From: Nitrospina sp.
GTDB taxonomy: Bacteria; Nitrospinota; Nitrospinia; Nitrospinales; JACRGP01
NCBI GenBank assembly: GCA_024648695.1
Contig: JACAVV010000037.1
Location: 1 to 43,574, forward strand
Reading direction: 5' to 3'
Length of the DNA: 43,574 bases
Shown: positions 32,787-42,082 of the stretch, in pieces
Layout of the letters: every line of letters begins with the position of its first letter
Position numbering within the stretch: position 1 is the first letter of the stretch
Translations under genes and position numbers: made by a program
The notes under the pieces: generated by a model
What the model was told of the DNA's origin: nothing
Seen by the model: only the letters and a program-made list of their open reading frames with translations
Database searches by the model: none

Positions 32787-34109
32787 ATGGCAATTCCACA
32801 GGTCGCTATAATTGGTAGAGCCAATGTGGGAAAGTCCACGCTATTCAACCGAATCACCCGAACCCGGTCTGCCATCGTCAACAATACATCGGGAGTCACC
32901 CGCGACCGCATGTACTCTCGTGTCGAAACTTTCGATAAACCTTTTGTGTTGATCGATACGGGAGGTATTGATGTAGACAGTCAGGATGAGATTGAGGTGC
33001 AGATCAAGGAGCAGGCTTTGTTTGCCCTGGAATCCTCCTCGATTATTCTGTTTATGGTCGATGGCAAGGAAGGATTGCAACCGCAGGATCACGAAGTGAT
33101 ACAGTTGCTGAGAAAAAGTGAAAAAGATTTTTTTCTGGTTGTTAACAAGCTGGATCGCAATGATTTTGAAGACGGGTTTCTGGAGTTCACGCAATTAGGT
33201 GTGGAACGCACGTTTGCTATTTCCGCAGAGCATGGCAATGGCGTGGTTTCCTTGATGGAAACGGTGGTCGATTTACTTTCGGAATTCACCGAGTTGGATG
33301 AGGCGGAAGAAAGCGTTCGTGTGGCCATCATAGGTAAGCCCAACGCTGGAAAATCTTCGCTCATCAACAAAATCCTGAACAAAAAGCGTTGTATCGTGTC
33401 TCCCATACCCGGGACCACCCGGGACGCCGTGGATTCACCATTGATATCCGAAGGTAAACATTATATTTTAATAGACACCGCAGGCATACGAAAAAAGGGA
33501 AAAACCCGGCAGTTGCTGGATAAATTTAGCGTTATCATGGCTTTGAAAGCCATGGAACGGGCGGATGTCGTGGTGTTGCTATTGGACGCGAAAACCGGGG
33601 TGACGGATCAGGATGCAACCATAGCCGGATATGCTTATGAACGGGGCCGGGCATGCTTGATCGTGGCAAACAAATGGGATTTGATCGAAAACAAGGAGGA
33701 ACATTATTCTTTTTTGCTGGATCAAATAAAAAACAGGTTGAAATTCCTCGATTTTGCACCTATTTTGACGATTTCATCCAAAACAGGGCAGGGGATTCAC
33801 AAGTTGTTTCCCAAAATTCAGGAAGTGTATAAAGAATATTCAAGACAGGTGCCGACGGGCCAATTGAACTCATGTTTTGAACGGGCAGTCCGGAAAAACC
33901 CGATGAGCCTGTTCAGAGGGAAATTTCTGAAATTGTATTATACTACGCAGGTTAAAAACCGGCCTCCAACCTTCAGGTGCTTCGTCAATTACCCCAAGGG
34001 AATTCATTTTTCCTATCAGCGGTATTTGGCGAATACCTTAAGAAAAACTTTTGGGTTTACTGGAACTCCGGTACGATTGATTTTTTCCCCACGTTCATCC
34101 CAGGAATGA
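32787..34109 (+). CDS. der: Ribosome biogenesis GTPase Der
   Basis: A 440-residue EngA protein with two tandem G domains and a KH-like C-terminal domain. G1 motifs are GRANVGKSTLFNR and GKPNAGKSSLINK; G3 motifs are DTGG and DTAG; G4 motifs are NKLD and NKWD. The C-terminal part FRCFVNYPKGIHFSYQRYLAN is typical. It acts in 50S ribosome assembly. It is followed after 7 nt by the metallo-beta-lactamase/CNB gene, suggesting co-transcription. Confidence 0.96.
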   Translation: MAIPQVAIIGRANVGKSTLFNRITRTRSAIVNNTSGVTRDRMYSRVETFDKPFVLIDTGGIDVDSQDEIEVQIKEQALFALESSSIILFMVDGKEGLQPQDHEVIQLLRKSEKDFFLVVNKLDRNDFEDGFLEFTQLGVERTFAISAEHGNGVVSLMETVVDLLSEFTELDEAEESVRVAIIGKPNAGKSSLINKILNKKRCIVSPIPGTTRDAVDSPLISEGKHYILIDTAGIRKKGKTRQLLDKFSVIMALKAMERADVVVLLLDAKTGVTDQDATIAGYAYERGRACLIVANKWDLIENKEEHYSFLLDQIKNRLKFLDFAPILTISSKTGQGIHKLFPKIQEVYKEYSRQVPTGQLNSCFERAVRKNPMSLFRGKFLKLYYTTQVKNRPPTFRCFVNYPKGIHFSYQRYLANTLRKTFGFTGTPVRLIFSPRSSQE

Positions 34110-34116
34110 GGTCGTT

Positions 34117-36504
34117 TTGGTTGCAAAAGATTACAAAATAATCAAGGGACATAATTTTCGGGTTTTGGAAGTCAATGGTTTTGGTAAAACCATTTTTGGG
34201 TGCCCTCCTGGAATCGTGAAAGAATTTGCCAATAAAAGGAATGAGTTACCCAACCGCTATGTCATTCCTATCCGGACCTTTGTCAAAGGCAGGAACCATT
34301 TCGATTTCGAGTTCATCGTCTACAGTTTTTTGTTTGTAAAACCCAAGAACGAAAAAATCATTATTTATTGCACTGAAGACCAGCGGGAACGGTTCAATGT
34401 GATCATGAATGAAACCCTGTTTGGTCCCAAATTTCATCAGATATTAAGATCCCAGTTTCGTTCCCTGGCTGTCAAAAACGAGTTCACTGCCAAGAAAACC
34501 GAACGCATGAACCGTTTTCTTGACGAGTTGACCGTTGATAAAGTTTTACGGGATTATTTTGACAGTTTATTGAAATCCCAAAAAAGTGACCGTGTGATCC
34601 AAAGCAGTATTAAAGGTTACTTTTCTGATCTCTTGAAAAAGAACCGTTGGCTTGTGGGGAAAAACGGCTCAGACCTTTCTTCCGATTTTGCAAAAAATTA
34701 TATCCTGTGTGCTCAGTTAAAAAATGAAATGGACCTGTTTGCACTTTCCAGGGAAGAGGACCGGGAAGCGTTTACTGAGAAAATAATTGAGTTCAATATT
34801 TTTGACGAGAACGGGGTGATTTACATTCATGGCGAAAAGGATAAACGTAAAAAGCTTAAAATCGTCCAAACCCAACCTTCCAAATTCGATGTGTATGAGC
34901 GCAACCAGCTCAAATGCCAGGTGGATATCAGCAAGTTGGATCGCCACCGCAAGCCGGTTCAAGTTCAGCCTATAAAAAAACCTTTCATGGGCGCCACCTT
35001 CATGGGTGTGGGGTCCGGATTTGCTCCGCAAAGGAAGAACAGTTGCATGATTGCCTGGACCGAGGGCAAGGGCATTATGGTCGATGCCTTGCACGATTCG
35101 GCTATAGAAACAATAGGATATGGAATCACGCAAAATGATGTGGAATATGTTTTTCTGACTCACGTGCATTCTGACCATGATATAGGTTTGATTGAAAAAA
35201 TTCTTTATGGGGAACGGGTCAAGGTGATTTCTTCTCGAATCATATTCGACAGCTTTCTAAGAAAGGTCGAAGCTCTGACATGTTTTCCATTGGAGATGAT
35301 CGAATCCTTTCTGGATTTTCTTGAGGTGGAACCCAATAAGAAAATCAAGTTACCTGGATTCAAAAACTCTTATTTTACTTTTGATTATTCTTTGCATTCC
35401 ATACCCGCAGGCCGTTTTGTCCTGACTTATAAGGAAAATGGACACAACAAATCCATCAGCCATTCGGGCGACACAAAATACGATCTGGTAAAACTGCAAT
35501 CCTGGTACGAACAGGGTTTGCTAACGAAAAATCGCCGGGATTCCCTCCTGGGGTTTATTTGGGATGCAGACCTGATCATCCACGAAGTTGGCGGAGGCAT
35601 TCTACATACCGAATTGGAAGCCCTGAGCAAAATGCCTCAGTCTATTTTGAAAAAAGTTCGCCTGGTTCACCAGCATAGCGATCCTCCAACCAATCAGAAA
35701 AAATTTCAATTTGCCAAAGAGGGGCAGACCATTTCCATTTTGAGCGAAGGGCATCATTCCAAAGTGTCCCAGATAGAAACCCTGAAGCAAGTGCCTTTGT
35801 TCAACGGGGTCTCTGAAAAGGGGTTAATGGATATGCTGAGCCACTCCGGGGTAGAACGGTTCGATCCGGATGAAATGGTTTTTTCCCAAAATGAGATAGG
35901 CGACAGTTTTTATGTGATTCTGGATGGCTTTGCTGAGGTGATCATTGATGAGGTTTCGCAGGCCATTTATGAGAAGGGCAAGTTTTTTGGAGAACTTGCT
36001 ATTTCGACCAACGATCCCCGTCGCCGGGCAACCGTCAAGGCGCTTTCCAATTTAACCGTTCTGAAAATTCCAAAGCGGTTTTACAAGAAATTGGAACTGC
36101 CAAAGATTCAGGATGATTTTTATAAATTGAATAATTATTACAACGATATAATCAGTCCCAGTTTGATTGCTTTTCTTGCATTCGGGAAAATGGTCCACTG
36201 GTCTAAAAATGAGAAGATCATTAAAAAAGGTGCCCGGGATCGCTGTATGTATATTGTATTGTCTGGCCAGGTTCGGGTAGAAAATGAAAATAAAGTCCTG
36301 GCAATTCTGAAGGTCGGTGATGTTTTGGGAGAAATTGCTTTGGTTAAAAATATACCCAGGACAGCCACCGTAGTTGCCCAGACCGAAGAGGTTCATGCCC
36401 TTGCTTTGGGCGTGGATGAAGCCTATAAAGTGTTTAAACTGTTTCCATCATTTTATGGAACGATTTATCAAAAAGTAAAAAAGTTAGAAGCTATCATGGT
36501 ATGA
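34117..36504 (+). CDS. Metallo-beta-lactamase-fold protein with two cyclic-nucleotide-binding domains
   Basis: A 795-residue cytoplasmic protein in three parts. Residues 1-285 form an unrecognised domain. Residues about 289-550 form a metallo-beta-lactamase fold with THVHSDHDIG (from residue 348), a later SHSGDT and LVHQHSDPP; HxHxDH-xx-G also fits class II cyclic-nucleotide phosphodiesterases. Two cyclic-nucleotide-binding domains follow (about 560-680 and 690-785) with intact phosphate cassettes, FFGELAISTNDPRRRATV and LGEIALVKNIPRTATV. A cyclic-nucleotide-controlled hydrolase or phosphodiesterase is likely; the substrate is inferred. The start is TTG at 34117 with GAGGT close upstream. Confidence 0.85.
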   Translation: MVAKDYKIIKGHNFRVLEVNGFGKTIFGCPPGIVKEFANKRNELPNRYVIPIRTFVKGRNHFDFEFIVYSFLFVKPKNEKIIIYCTEDQRERFNVIMNETLFGPKFHQILRSQFRSLAVKNEFTAKKTERMNRFLDELTVDKVLRDYFDSLLKSQKSDRVIQSSIKGYFSDLLKKNRWLVGKNGSDLSSDFAKNYILCAQLKNEMDLFALSREEDREAFTEKIIEFNIFDENGVIYIHGEKDKRKKLKIVQTQPSKFDVYERNQLKCQVDISKLDRHRKPVQVQPIKKPFMGATFMGVGSGFAPQRKNSCMIAWTEGKGIMVDALHDSAIETIGYGITQNDVEYVFLTHVHSDHDIGLIEKILYGERVKVISSRIIFDSFLRKVEALTCFPLEMIESFLDFLEVEPNKKIKLPGFKNSYFTFDYSLHSIPAGRFVLTYKENGHNKSISHSGDTKYDLVKLQSWYEQGLLTKNRRDSLLGFIWDADLIIHEVGGGILHTELEALSKMPQSILKKVRLVHQHSDPPTNQKKFQFAKEGQTISILSEGHHSKVSQIETLKQVPLFNGVSEKGLMDMLSHSGVERFDPDEMVFSQNEIGDSFYVILDGFAEVIIDEVSQAIYEKGKFFGELAISTNDPRRRATVKALSNLTVLKIPKRFYKKLELPKIQDDFYKLNNYYNDIISPSLIAFLAFGKMVHWSKNEKIIKKGARDRCMYIVLSGQVRVENENKVLAILKVGDVLGEIALVKNIPRTATVVAQTEEVHALALGVDEAYKVFKLFPSFYGTIYQKVKKLEAIMV

Positions 36505-36622
36505 ATGCATTCCCTGGCAAAGCGAATTCACCCGTGGAGGATTGTTTAACAGGATGGTTGCCCCCCGTTGAAACGTCCGGGCGGGCGAATGGGTACCACC
36601 TTCCCATAGAAAGAGGTCGCTA

Positions 36623-38713
36623 ATGAAAAGTTATAAATTGGATCAAATTCGAAATGTTGGGCTCATAGGTCATGGGGGTGCCGGTAAAACTTCCCTGGCA
36701 GAAGCGATGCTTTTTGATTCGGGAGCGTCTGATCGGTTAGGAAAGGTGGGCGATACGACCTCCATTATGGATTACGACCCGGACGAAGTGAAGCGTGGCC
36801 ATTCCATAAATGCATCCATCGCTTTTTTTGAATGGAACAAAAACAAGATCAATATAATCGATACTCCGGGCTCGAGTAATTTCATTGCCGATACTCCTGC
36901 CTGCATGCGGGTGGTGGACGGGGCCGTGGTGGTGGTGAGCGCTCACGAGGGTGTACAGTTTTATACCGAAAAGGTATGGAAATGGGCCGACCAGGAAAAT
37001 ATCCCGCGCATCGTTTTTGTGAACAAGATGGATCATGAAAGGGCCAATTTGGCTACCATTCTGGAATCTATCAAGAGAAAGTTTAAAAAGAATCCGGCCC
37101 TGTTCCAGATTCCGGTAGGCAATGGAGAAGATTTCTCCGGCTTGGTGGACATTGTTCATAACCAATTTTTCAGTTATGAAAAAGGGGGTAAGGGCGTGGG
37201 TAAGCAGGCGGACGTTCCCACAGATATGGCAGATGAACTGGAAACAACAAGGGCGGAACTGGTGGAAAATGTGGCGGAAGCGGATGACGATCTGCTGGAA
37301 AAATATCTGGAAACAGGTGAGTTGAGCCAGGAGGAGTTTTCTTCCGGACTCAAAAAAGGTATCGCCAATGGCGATCTGATTCCGGTATTTTGCGGGTCTT
37401 CTACCTTGAATGTGGGAATCGACCTGCTGAATAATGCCATCATTGAATACCTGCCTTCGCCGGATAAGCGAGCAGGCTTGCAAGCTAAAGCGGTTAAGGA
37501 TTCCAGCGAAACGGAAATTTCGGCGGGTGATGGGGCTGGGCTTGCAAGTTTGGTGTTCAAGACCGTGGCAGATCCTTATGCAGGGAAGTTAACTTTGTTT
37601 CGAGTGTTTTCCGGAGTGTTGAAAGCCGATTCAAATGTTTTCAATTCGACCAAAGATTCCAGTGAACGAGTGGGGCAACTTTTTGCTTTGCAAGGCAAAA
37701 AACAAATACCGGTCAACCAGATATCTGCAGGTGATATTGGGACGGTAGCCAAGTTAAAATTAACGACCACGGGAGACACCCTCAGTGTGCAGGACAACGC
37801 GGTGCAATTTGATCCAATCAACTTTCCTCATCCCGTAATGGCAAGAGCGATGGTTCCCAAAACCAGGGCCGATGAAGAAAAAATCAGTAATTCCCTGGCA
37901 AGATTGTGTGAAGAGGACCCCACCTTGCAAGTGGAACGGGATAAACAAACCAATGAATTATTGGTTTCCGGCATGGGGCAAGTTCACCTGGATGTTATTC
38001 TGGAGCGAATGAAACGCCGCTTTGGTGTGGAGGTCGATGTCAAACAGCCGAAGGTGCCATACCGGGAGACCATTCGCGGTTCCACCAAAGTGCAGGGTAA
38101 ATACAAAAAACAGACCGGTGGCCGTGGTCAGTATGGAGATACCTGGTTGGAAATTTCACCGACAGCGAAGGGTGCTTTCTTCGAATTTGAAAACAAAATT
38201 GTGGGTGGTGCCATTCCCAGGCAATACATTCCTGCTGTTGAAAAAGGAGTCGTGGAAGCTATGGAGCAAGGTGTGATTGCCCATTACCCCATGGTGGATG
38301 TAAAGGTAGCCTTGTACGATGGGTCCTTTCATGATGTGGATTCTTCCGAAATGGCTTTCAAAATAGCGGGTTCTCTTGGATTTAAAAAAGGGGTACTGGA
38401 TTGCAAACCGATTCTTCTGGAGCCGGTTATGGAAATGGAAGTCAATGTGCCGAGCGAATTCATTGGAGATGTGATCGGTGATCTCAATTCCAAACGGGGC
38501 AAGGTTTTGGGAATTGATGCGAATGAGGATGACCAGACGGTGAAGGTGCATATCCCCATGGAATCGGTATTGAATTACGCCGCCGATTTGACGGCGATGA
38601 CCGGTGGCCGTGGCGCTTTTGCGATGGAATTTTCTCATTACGACGATGTCCCTGAACATATCGCTCAGAAGATTATTGAAGAAGCCAACGCGCAACATGA
38701 AAAGAAGGATTAA
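36623..38713 (+). CDS. fusA2: Elongation factor G-like translational GTPase (EF-G2 type)
   Basis: A 696-residue EF-G-family GTPase with all five domains. It differs from canonical EF-G: G1 is GHGGAGKTSLAEA instead of AHIDAGKTTTTE, and G3 is DTPGSSNF instead of DTPGHVDF, so the catalytic His of switch II is replaced. NKMD (G4) is present. Domain IV has GGRGQYGDTWLEI, and the domain V end TGGRGAFAMEFSHYDDVP is clear. It is not next to rpsL/rpsG/tuf. It is most likely the second EF-G of the cell, whose role varies between lineages. It should not be taken as the only fusA. Confidence 0.9.
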   Translation: MKSYKLDQIRNVGLIGHGGAGKTSLAEAMLFDSGASDRLGKVGDTTSIMDYDPDEVKRGHSINASIAFFEWNKNKINIIDTPGSSNFIADTPACMRVVDGAVVVVSAHEGVQFYTEKVWKWADQENIPRIVFVNKMDHERANLATILESIKRKFKKNPALFQIPVGNGEDFSGLVDIVHNQFFSYEKGGKGVGKQADVPTDMADELETTRAELVENVAEADDDLLEKYLETGELSQEEFSSGLKKGIANGDLIPVFCGSSTLNVGIDLLNNAIIEYLPSPDKRAGLQAKAVKDSSETEISAGDGAGLASLVFKTVADPYAGKLTLFRVFSGVLKADSNVFNSTKDSSERVGQLFALQGKKQIPVNQISAGDIGTVAKLKLTTTGDTLSVQDNAVQFDPINFPHPVMARAMVPKTRADEEKISNSLARLCEEDPTLQVERDKQTNELLVSGMGQVHLDVILERMKRRFGVEVDVKQPKVPYRETIRGSTKVQGKYKKQTGGRGQYGDTWLEISPTAKGAFFEFENKIVGGAIPRQYIPAVEKGVVEAMEQGVIAHYPMVDVKVALYDGSFHDVDSSEMAFKIAGSLGFKKGVLDCKPILLEPVMEMEVNVPSEFIGDVIGDLNSKRGKVLGIDANEDDQTVKVHIPMESVLNYAADLTAMTGGRGAFAMEFSHYDDVPEHIAQKIIEEANAQHEKKD

Positions 38714-38761
38714 CTTTTCCCTTATTTTTTTAATTATCGATCATAAAATTGGAAATGGAAT

Positions 38762-39073
38762 ATGACTGAAACGGTTGTTAAAGCAGATATCATTGAAGAA
38801 GTTTATCAAAAAGTAGGGTTCACCCGGCAAGAGGCTGTGCAGGCGGTTGAAATCGTATTTGATGAAATGAAAAGCGTCCTGGGAAAAGGTGAGAATTTGA
38901 GAATCGTGGGTTTCGCGAGTTTCAACTTGCGCAGTAAAGCCGAACGTGTGGCCCGAAACCCGAAAACCGGCGAACCTGTAAGAATCAAGCCCCGAAAAGT
39001 TTTAACCTTCAAACCCAGCAAGCAATTATTGGAAAAGACCAACCGACTCCCTTATGAGCCCGTCCATACCTGA
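38762..39073 (+). CDS. ihfA: Integration host factor, alpha-type (HU/IHF family)
   Basis: A 103-residue DNA-bending protein. [20 protein letters not shown] forms the dimer helices, [22 protein letters not shown] (in parts: FASFNLRSK, then [11 protein letters not shown]) forms the DNA-binding arms with the intercalating Pro context, and [11 protein letters not shown] ends the domain. The alpha rather than beta or HU assignment rests on overall look and on the merR neighbour, which overlaps by 20 nt, a common pairing (ihfA followed by a MerR gene). Confidence 0.88.
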   Translation: MTETVVKADIIEEVYQKVGFTRQEAVQAVEIVFDEMKSVLGKGENLRIVGFASFNLRSKAERVARNPKTGEPVRIKPRKVLTFKPSKQLLEKTNRLPYEPVHT

Positions 39074-39407
39074 CAAACTATTTTTTAAAATTGGAGAAGT
39101 TGCTGAAATCGTAGAAGTGGAGCAACATGTTCTGAGGTATTGGGAAGATGAGTTTGATTTCCTGAAACCTTCAAAAAACAAATCCGGTCAGCGTTTATAT
39201 CAGAAAAAAGACATCGAAATGGTCCTGGAGATCAAGCGTCTTCTTTACACCGAACTGTTTACTATCGCCGGGGCAAAAAAGAAACTGAAAGAATCAAAAA
39301 AGAACTCCGCCCAATTGGAATTTGCATACAACCGCGAGGAGTTTCTTGCGTGGAAAAAAAAACTCAAACAAGACCTCAATTCCATACTGAAAATGCTGGA
39401 TAGATAA
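39054..39407 (+). CDS. MerR-family transcriptional regulator
   Basis: A 117-residue regulator. The winged helix-turn-helix is at residues 8-75: [25 protein letters not shown], read as [10 protein letters not shown] then [10 protein letters not shown], and [18 protein letters not shown] short coiled-coil tail follows with no obvious effector domain or metal-binding Cys residues. The start lies inside the ihfA 3' end, so the two genes are translationally coupled. Targets are unknown. Confidence 0.9.
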   Translation: MSPSIPDKLFFKIGEVAEIVEVEQHVLRYWEDEFDFLKPSKNKSGQRLYQKKDIEMVLEIKRLLYTELFTIAGAKKKLKESKKNSAQLEFAYNREEFLAWKKKLKQDLNSILKMLDR

Positions 39408-39485
39408 TTTTACATCATTCTCAAATAGATCCGCTTGCTGAAAACCTGTTGAATTTTAAAATAACCTCCGTTACAGAAAAGAAGA

Positions 39486-39540
39486 CACCCTCTCTCCTGG
39501 AGGGTGAGGATTAAGGGAAAAAATAAGGCCTAAAGGCCTT
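39486..39540. repeat. Dispersed palindromic repeat, copy B
   Basis: ACCCTC/GAGGGT and AAGGCC/GGCCTT hairpins flank GAGGATTAAGG, as in copy A at 7327-7383. It sits between the convergent merR and ankyrin genes and may serve as a bidirectional transcription stop. Confidence 0.6.
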
Positions 39541-39570
39541 CCTCATTATTTTTCTCATTAAAAATGCCGG

Positions 39571-40635
39571 CTAAGGGTTTTGAAGTAATTTTACAGCTTC
39601 AGCACTTTTCTGTTCCTCGGCAAGTTGCAATGGAGTTTTCCCCTGCTTGTTTTGAATATCGCTTTTTGCCCCTTTTTCCAAAAGCAAGGTGATGACAGGC
39701 AAATGCCCATACTTAGCCGCCAGGTGAAGGGTCGTATCTCCGTTGGCCTGTACTGCATTGACATCGTTTCCTGCCGCGATGAATAAGTCAGCCATCTCCT
39801 TTTGTCCACTCAGACCACAAAGGTGAAGCGGGGTCCGTTGGAATTGATCCTGCGTCTTTGGGTCTGCGCCTTTTGCGATCAATAGTTGTGCGATCTCCTT
39901 ATGAGGGGTGTAAGCTAATGCGTGCAGGGGCGTTTGACCGTTGTTATCTGTAGGGGCCACCTTAGCGCCTTTTGTGATCAGTAAGGCCACTAATTCCCTG
40001 GCTCCTGAATGAGCCGCAAGATGTAAAGGGGCTGCTTCGATTTCGTTTTTGGCTTGAAGGTCGGCACCCGATTCAATTAGCAGGACGGCAATGTCTGTGA
40101 GACCCTTTTTGGCCGCAACGTGCAGAGGGGTGTCGCCATCGGGTCCATTGTGCGAATCCAATCGTGCGCCGTTTTGAATGAGTAGTTGCGCGATGCCCTT
40201 TAGTCCGCGGCCCACGGCAATCTCCAGCGGTGTACTGTCAAACTGATCCCGGCTGTCCAACTCGGCTCCCGCTTTTATGAGACTTTGAGCTATCTCACTG
40301 TGTCCATCGCTTGCCAATGCGTGCAGGGCCGATTGACCGTACACGTTTTTAGTATTCACGTCGGCACCCTCTTTTATCAGGAGTTCAACCATCGCATCCT
40401 GTTTTAGAAAAACAGCCCAATGGAGAGCGGTCAACTGCTCGGAATCTTTTGCATTCACATCGGTTCCATGAGCAAGCAGGGTTTTGACTTTTTCCAGGTC
40501 ACCGGATTGCGCCGCTTTATGGAAGGGATAGGACTCTATTTTTGTTTCTGGTTCAGATGAAGCAAAACAGGGGCTAGCAATATTGAAAGCTGTAATGGAT
40601 AGGGTCGCGAAGATACAAGTGATAAAAAATTTCAT
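39571..40635 (-). CDS. Exported ankyrin-repeat protein
   Basis: A 354-residue protein with a signal peptide (KFFITCIFATLSITAFNIASPCFA) and about ten ankyrin repeats, each near 33 residues and carrying patterns such as TALHWAVFLKQDAMVELLIKEGADVN (as TALHWAV, then LLIKEGADVN). The repeats fill the mature chain. The ATG at 40635 is preferred: AAAGGA lies 6-7 nt upstream and the signal peptide then starts at once; the longer frame to 40668 adds 11 residues. A Cys in SPCFASS could be a lipobox-like site, but the spacing is not convincing. It probably binds other proteins in the periplasm. It is a single-gene unit. Confidence 0.9.
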   Translation of the reverse strand: MKFFITCIFATLSITAFNIASPCFASSEPETKIESYPFHKAAQSGDLEKVKTLLAHGTDVNAKDSEQLTALHWAVFLKQDAMVELLIKEGADVNTKNVYGQSALHALASDGHSEIAQSLIKAGAELDSRDQFDSTPLEIAVGRGLKGIAQLLIQNGARLDSHNGPDGDTPLHVAAKKGLTDIAVLLIESGADLQAKNEIEAAPLHLAAHSGARELVALLITKGAKVAPTDNNGQTPLHALAYTPHKEIAQLLIAKGADPKTQDQFQRTPLHLCGLSGQKEMADLFIAAGNDVNAVQANGDTTLHLAAKYGHLPVITLLLEKGAKSDIQNKQGKTPLQLAEEQKSAEAVKLLQNP

Positions 40636-40799
40636 GGAGTCCTTTCTCGTGCTATTGCCAGGGGGCAATCCAGCCTCAGGGGAGGTAGCGGCCTGGAATT
40701 TGTTGTAAAATTCTACTATACCATTAAAAAACCTTTGAGCCGAGGTAGTGGTTATGCTATTGATTGATTTTTACCACCAGTTTGAGGTCGAACCGAACT

Positions 40800-41981
40800 A
40801 TGACGATATCGCGCAAAATCAGCGGATTTATGGAGCAATCCTCCTGGATTCGCAAAATGTTTGAAGAAGGTATTCAACTCAAAAAGCAATACGGCGAGGA
40901 AAATGTTTTCGATTTGTCCCTCGGCAACCCGGTCATGGAGCCGCCTCCGGAACTGAACCAATCGCTCATATCCGCGGTACAGGATACCAGCCCTGGGACC
41001 CACCGCTACATGCCGAATGCCGGTTTCCCTCAGGTGAGGCAAGCGGTTGCGGAAGCCTTGTCCGGAGAATGCAATGTGGAACTGGGAGCCGATGATATCG
41101 TTGTCGTTTGCGGAGCCGCAGGTGGATTGAATATTACCTTGAAGACCCTGTTGGACCCGGGTGATGAGGTCATCGTGTTTTCACCTTATTTCGTCGAGTA
41201 CTTTTTTTATGCCGACAATCATGGAGGTAAAGCGGTGGCCGTTCCCACACGCGAAGATTTCACGCTCGATCTGGATGCGCTGAATTCCGCCATTACGGAA
41301 AAAACCAAGGCGGTGATCATCAACTCTCCCAACAATCCCACGGGGGTTGTGTACACCAAAGAAGCTCTGAAAGGTTTGGCCGATGTATTAAAGGAGGAGT
41401 CCCGTAAGCGAGGCAAAGCGATTTATCTGATCTCTGACGACCCTTACAAAAAAATTATTTTTGATGGCATGGTGGCGCATAACATTTTTGATTTTTACGA
41501 GAACAGCATATACATCACCAGTCATTCAAAGGATCTTGCCGTTCCCGGTGAGCGCATCGGATTTGTGGCGGTCCGTCCTAATTGTGAGGACGCAGAAAAC
41601 CTGATGGCAGGCCTGATCTTTTGCAACCGGGTGTTAGGATTCGTCAACGCGCCCGCGCTCATTCAACGCGCCGTGCAAAGTGTTCAGGCGGTGACCATCG
41701 ATGTGGGTCAATACCAAAGAAAGCGGGATTTTCTGTATAAAGAATTGACTCACATTGGCTATGAGGTGGTGCGGCCCCAAGGCGCGTTTTACATGTTTCC
41801 CAAGGCCCCCATAGAGGATGAAGTGGAGTTCACACGTCTTTTGGCCAAGCATCGGGTGCTGGCGGTGCCGGGCCGCGGATTCGGAACGCCGGGTTATTTC
41901 CGGTTGTCCTATTGTTTCGAAAACCGCGTCATCGGAGGCGCCGTCACCGGACTGGAAGCGGCTTTCAAGGAAGCCAATTAA
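40800..41981 (+). CDS. Pyridoxal-phosphate-dependent aminotransferase (class I/II)
   Basis: A 393-residue fold-type I aminotransferase of the AspC/AAT-like group. Visible landmarks are SLGNPVMEPP, the cofactor loop GAAGGLN, NSPNNPTGVVY, the Asp/Tyr pair in LISDDPYKKI, the Schiff-base Lys in SHSKDLAVPGERIG, and a C-terminal Arg in FRLSYC. The substrate cannot be told from motifs. ATG at 40800 is chosen over the frame start at 40764 because the first conserved helix begins right after it and GAGGT lies upstream at a somewhat long distance. It stands between two other single genes. Confidence 0.88.
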   Translation: MTISRKISGFMEQSSWIRKMFEEGIQLKKQYGEENVFDLSLGNPVMEPPPELNQSLISAVQDTSPGTHRYMPNAGFPQVRQAVAEALSGECNVELGADDIVVVCGAAGGLNITLKTLLDPGDEVIVFSPYFVEYFFYADNHGGKAVAVPTREDFTLDLDALNSAITEKTKAVIINSPNNPTGVVYTKEALKGLADVLKEESRKRGKAIYLISDDPYKKIIFDGMVAHNIFDFYENSIYITSHSKDLAVPGERIGFVAVRPNCEDAENLMAGLIFCNRVLGFVNAPALIQRAVQSVQAVTIDVGQYQRKRDFLYKELTHIGYEVVRPQGAFYMFPKAPIEDEVEFTRLLAKHRVLAVPGRGFGTPGYFRLSYCFENRVIGGAVTGLEAAFKEAN

Positions 41982-42082
41982 CGGGAAAGGCGATGAACAG
42001 ATAAACCCTTGGAGAGCATGAATCCATTTTGATAGAATAGCATCCAAGTAGAAAAGCAATAACCATTATTTGGGGTGTACTG

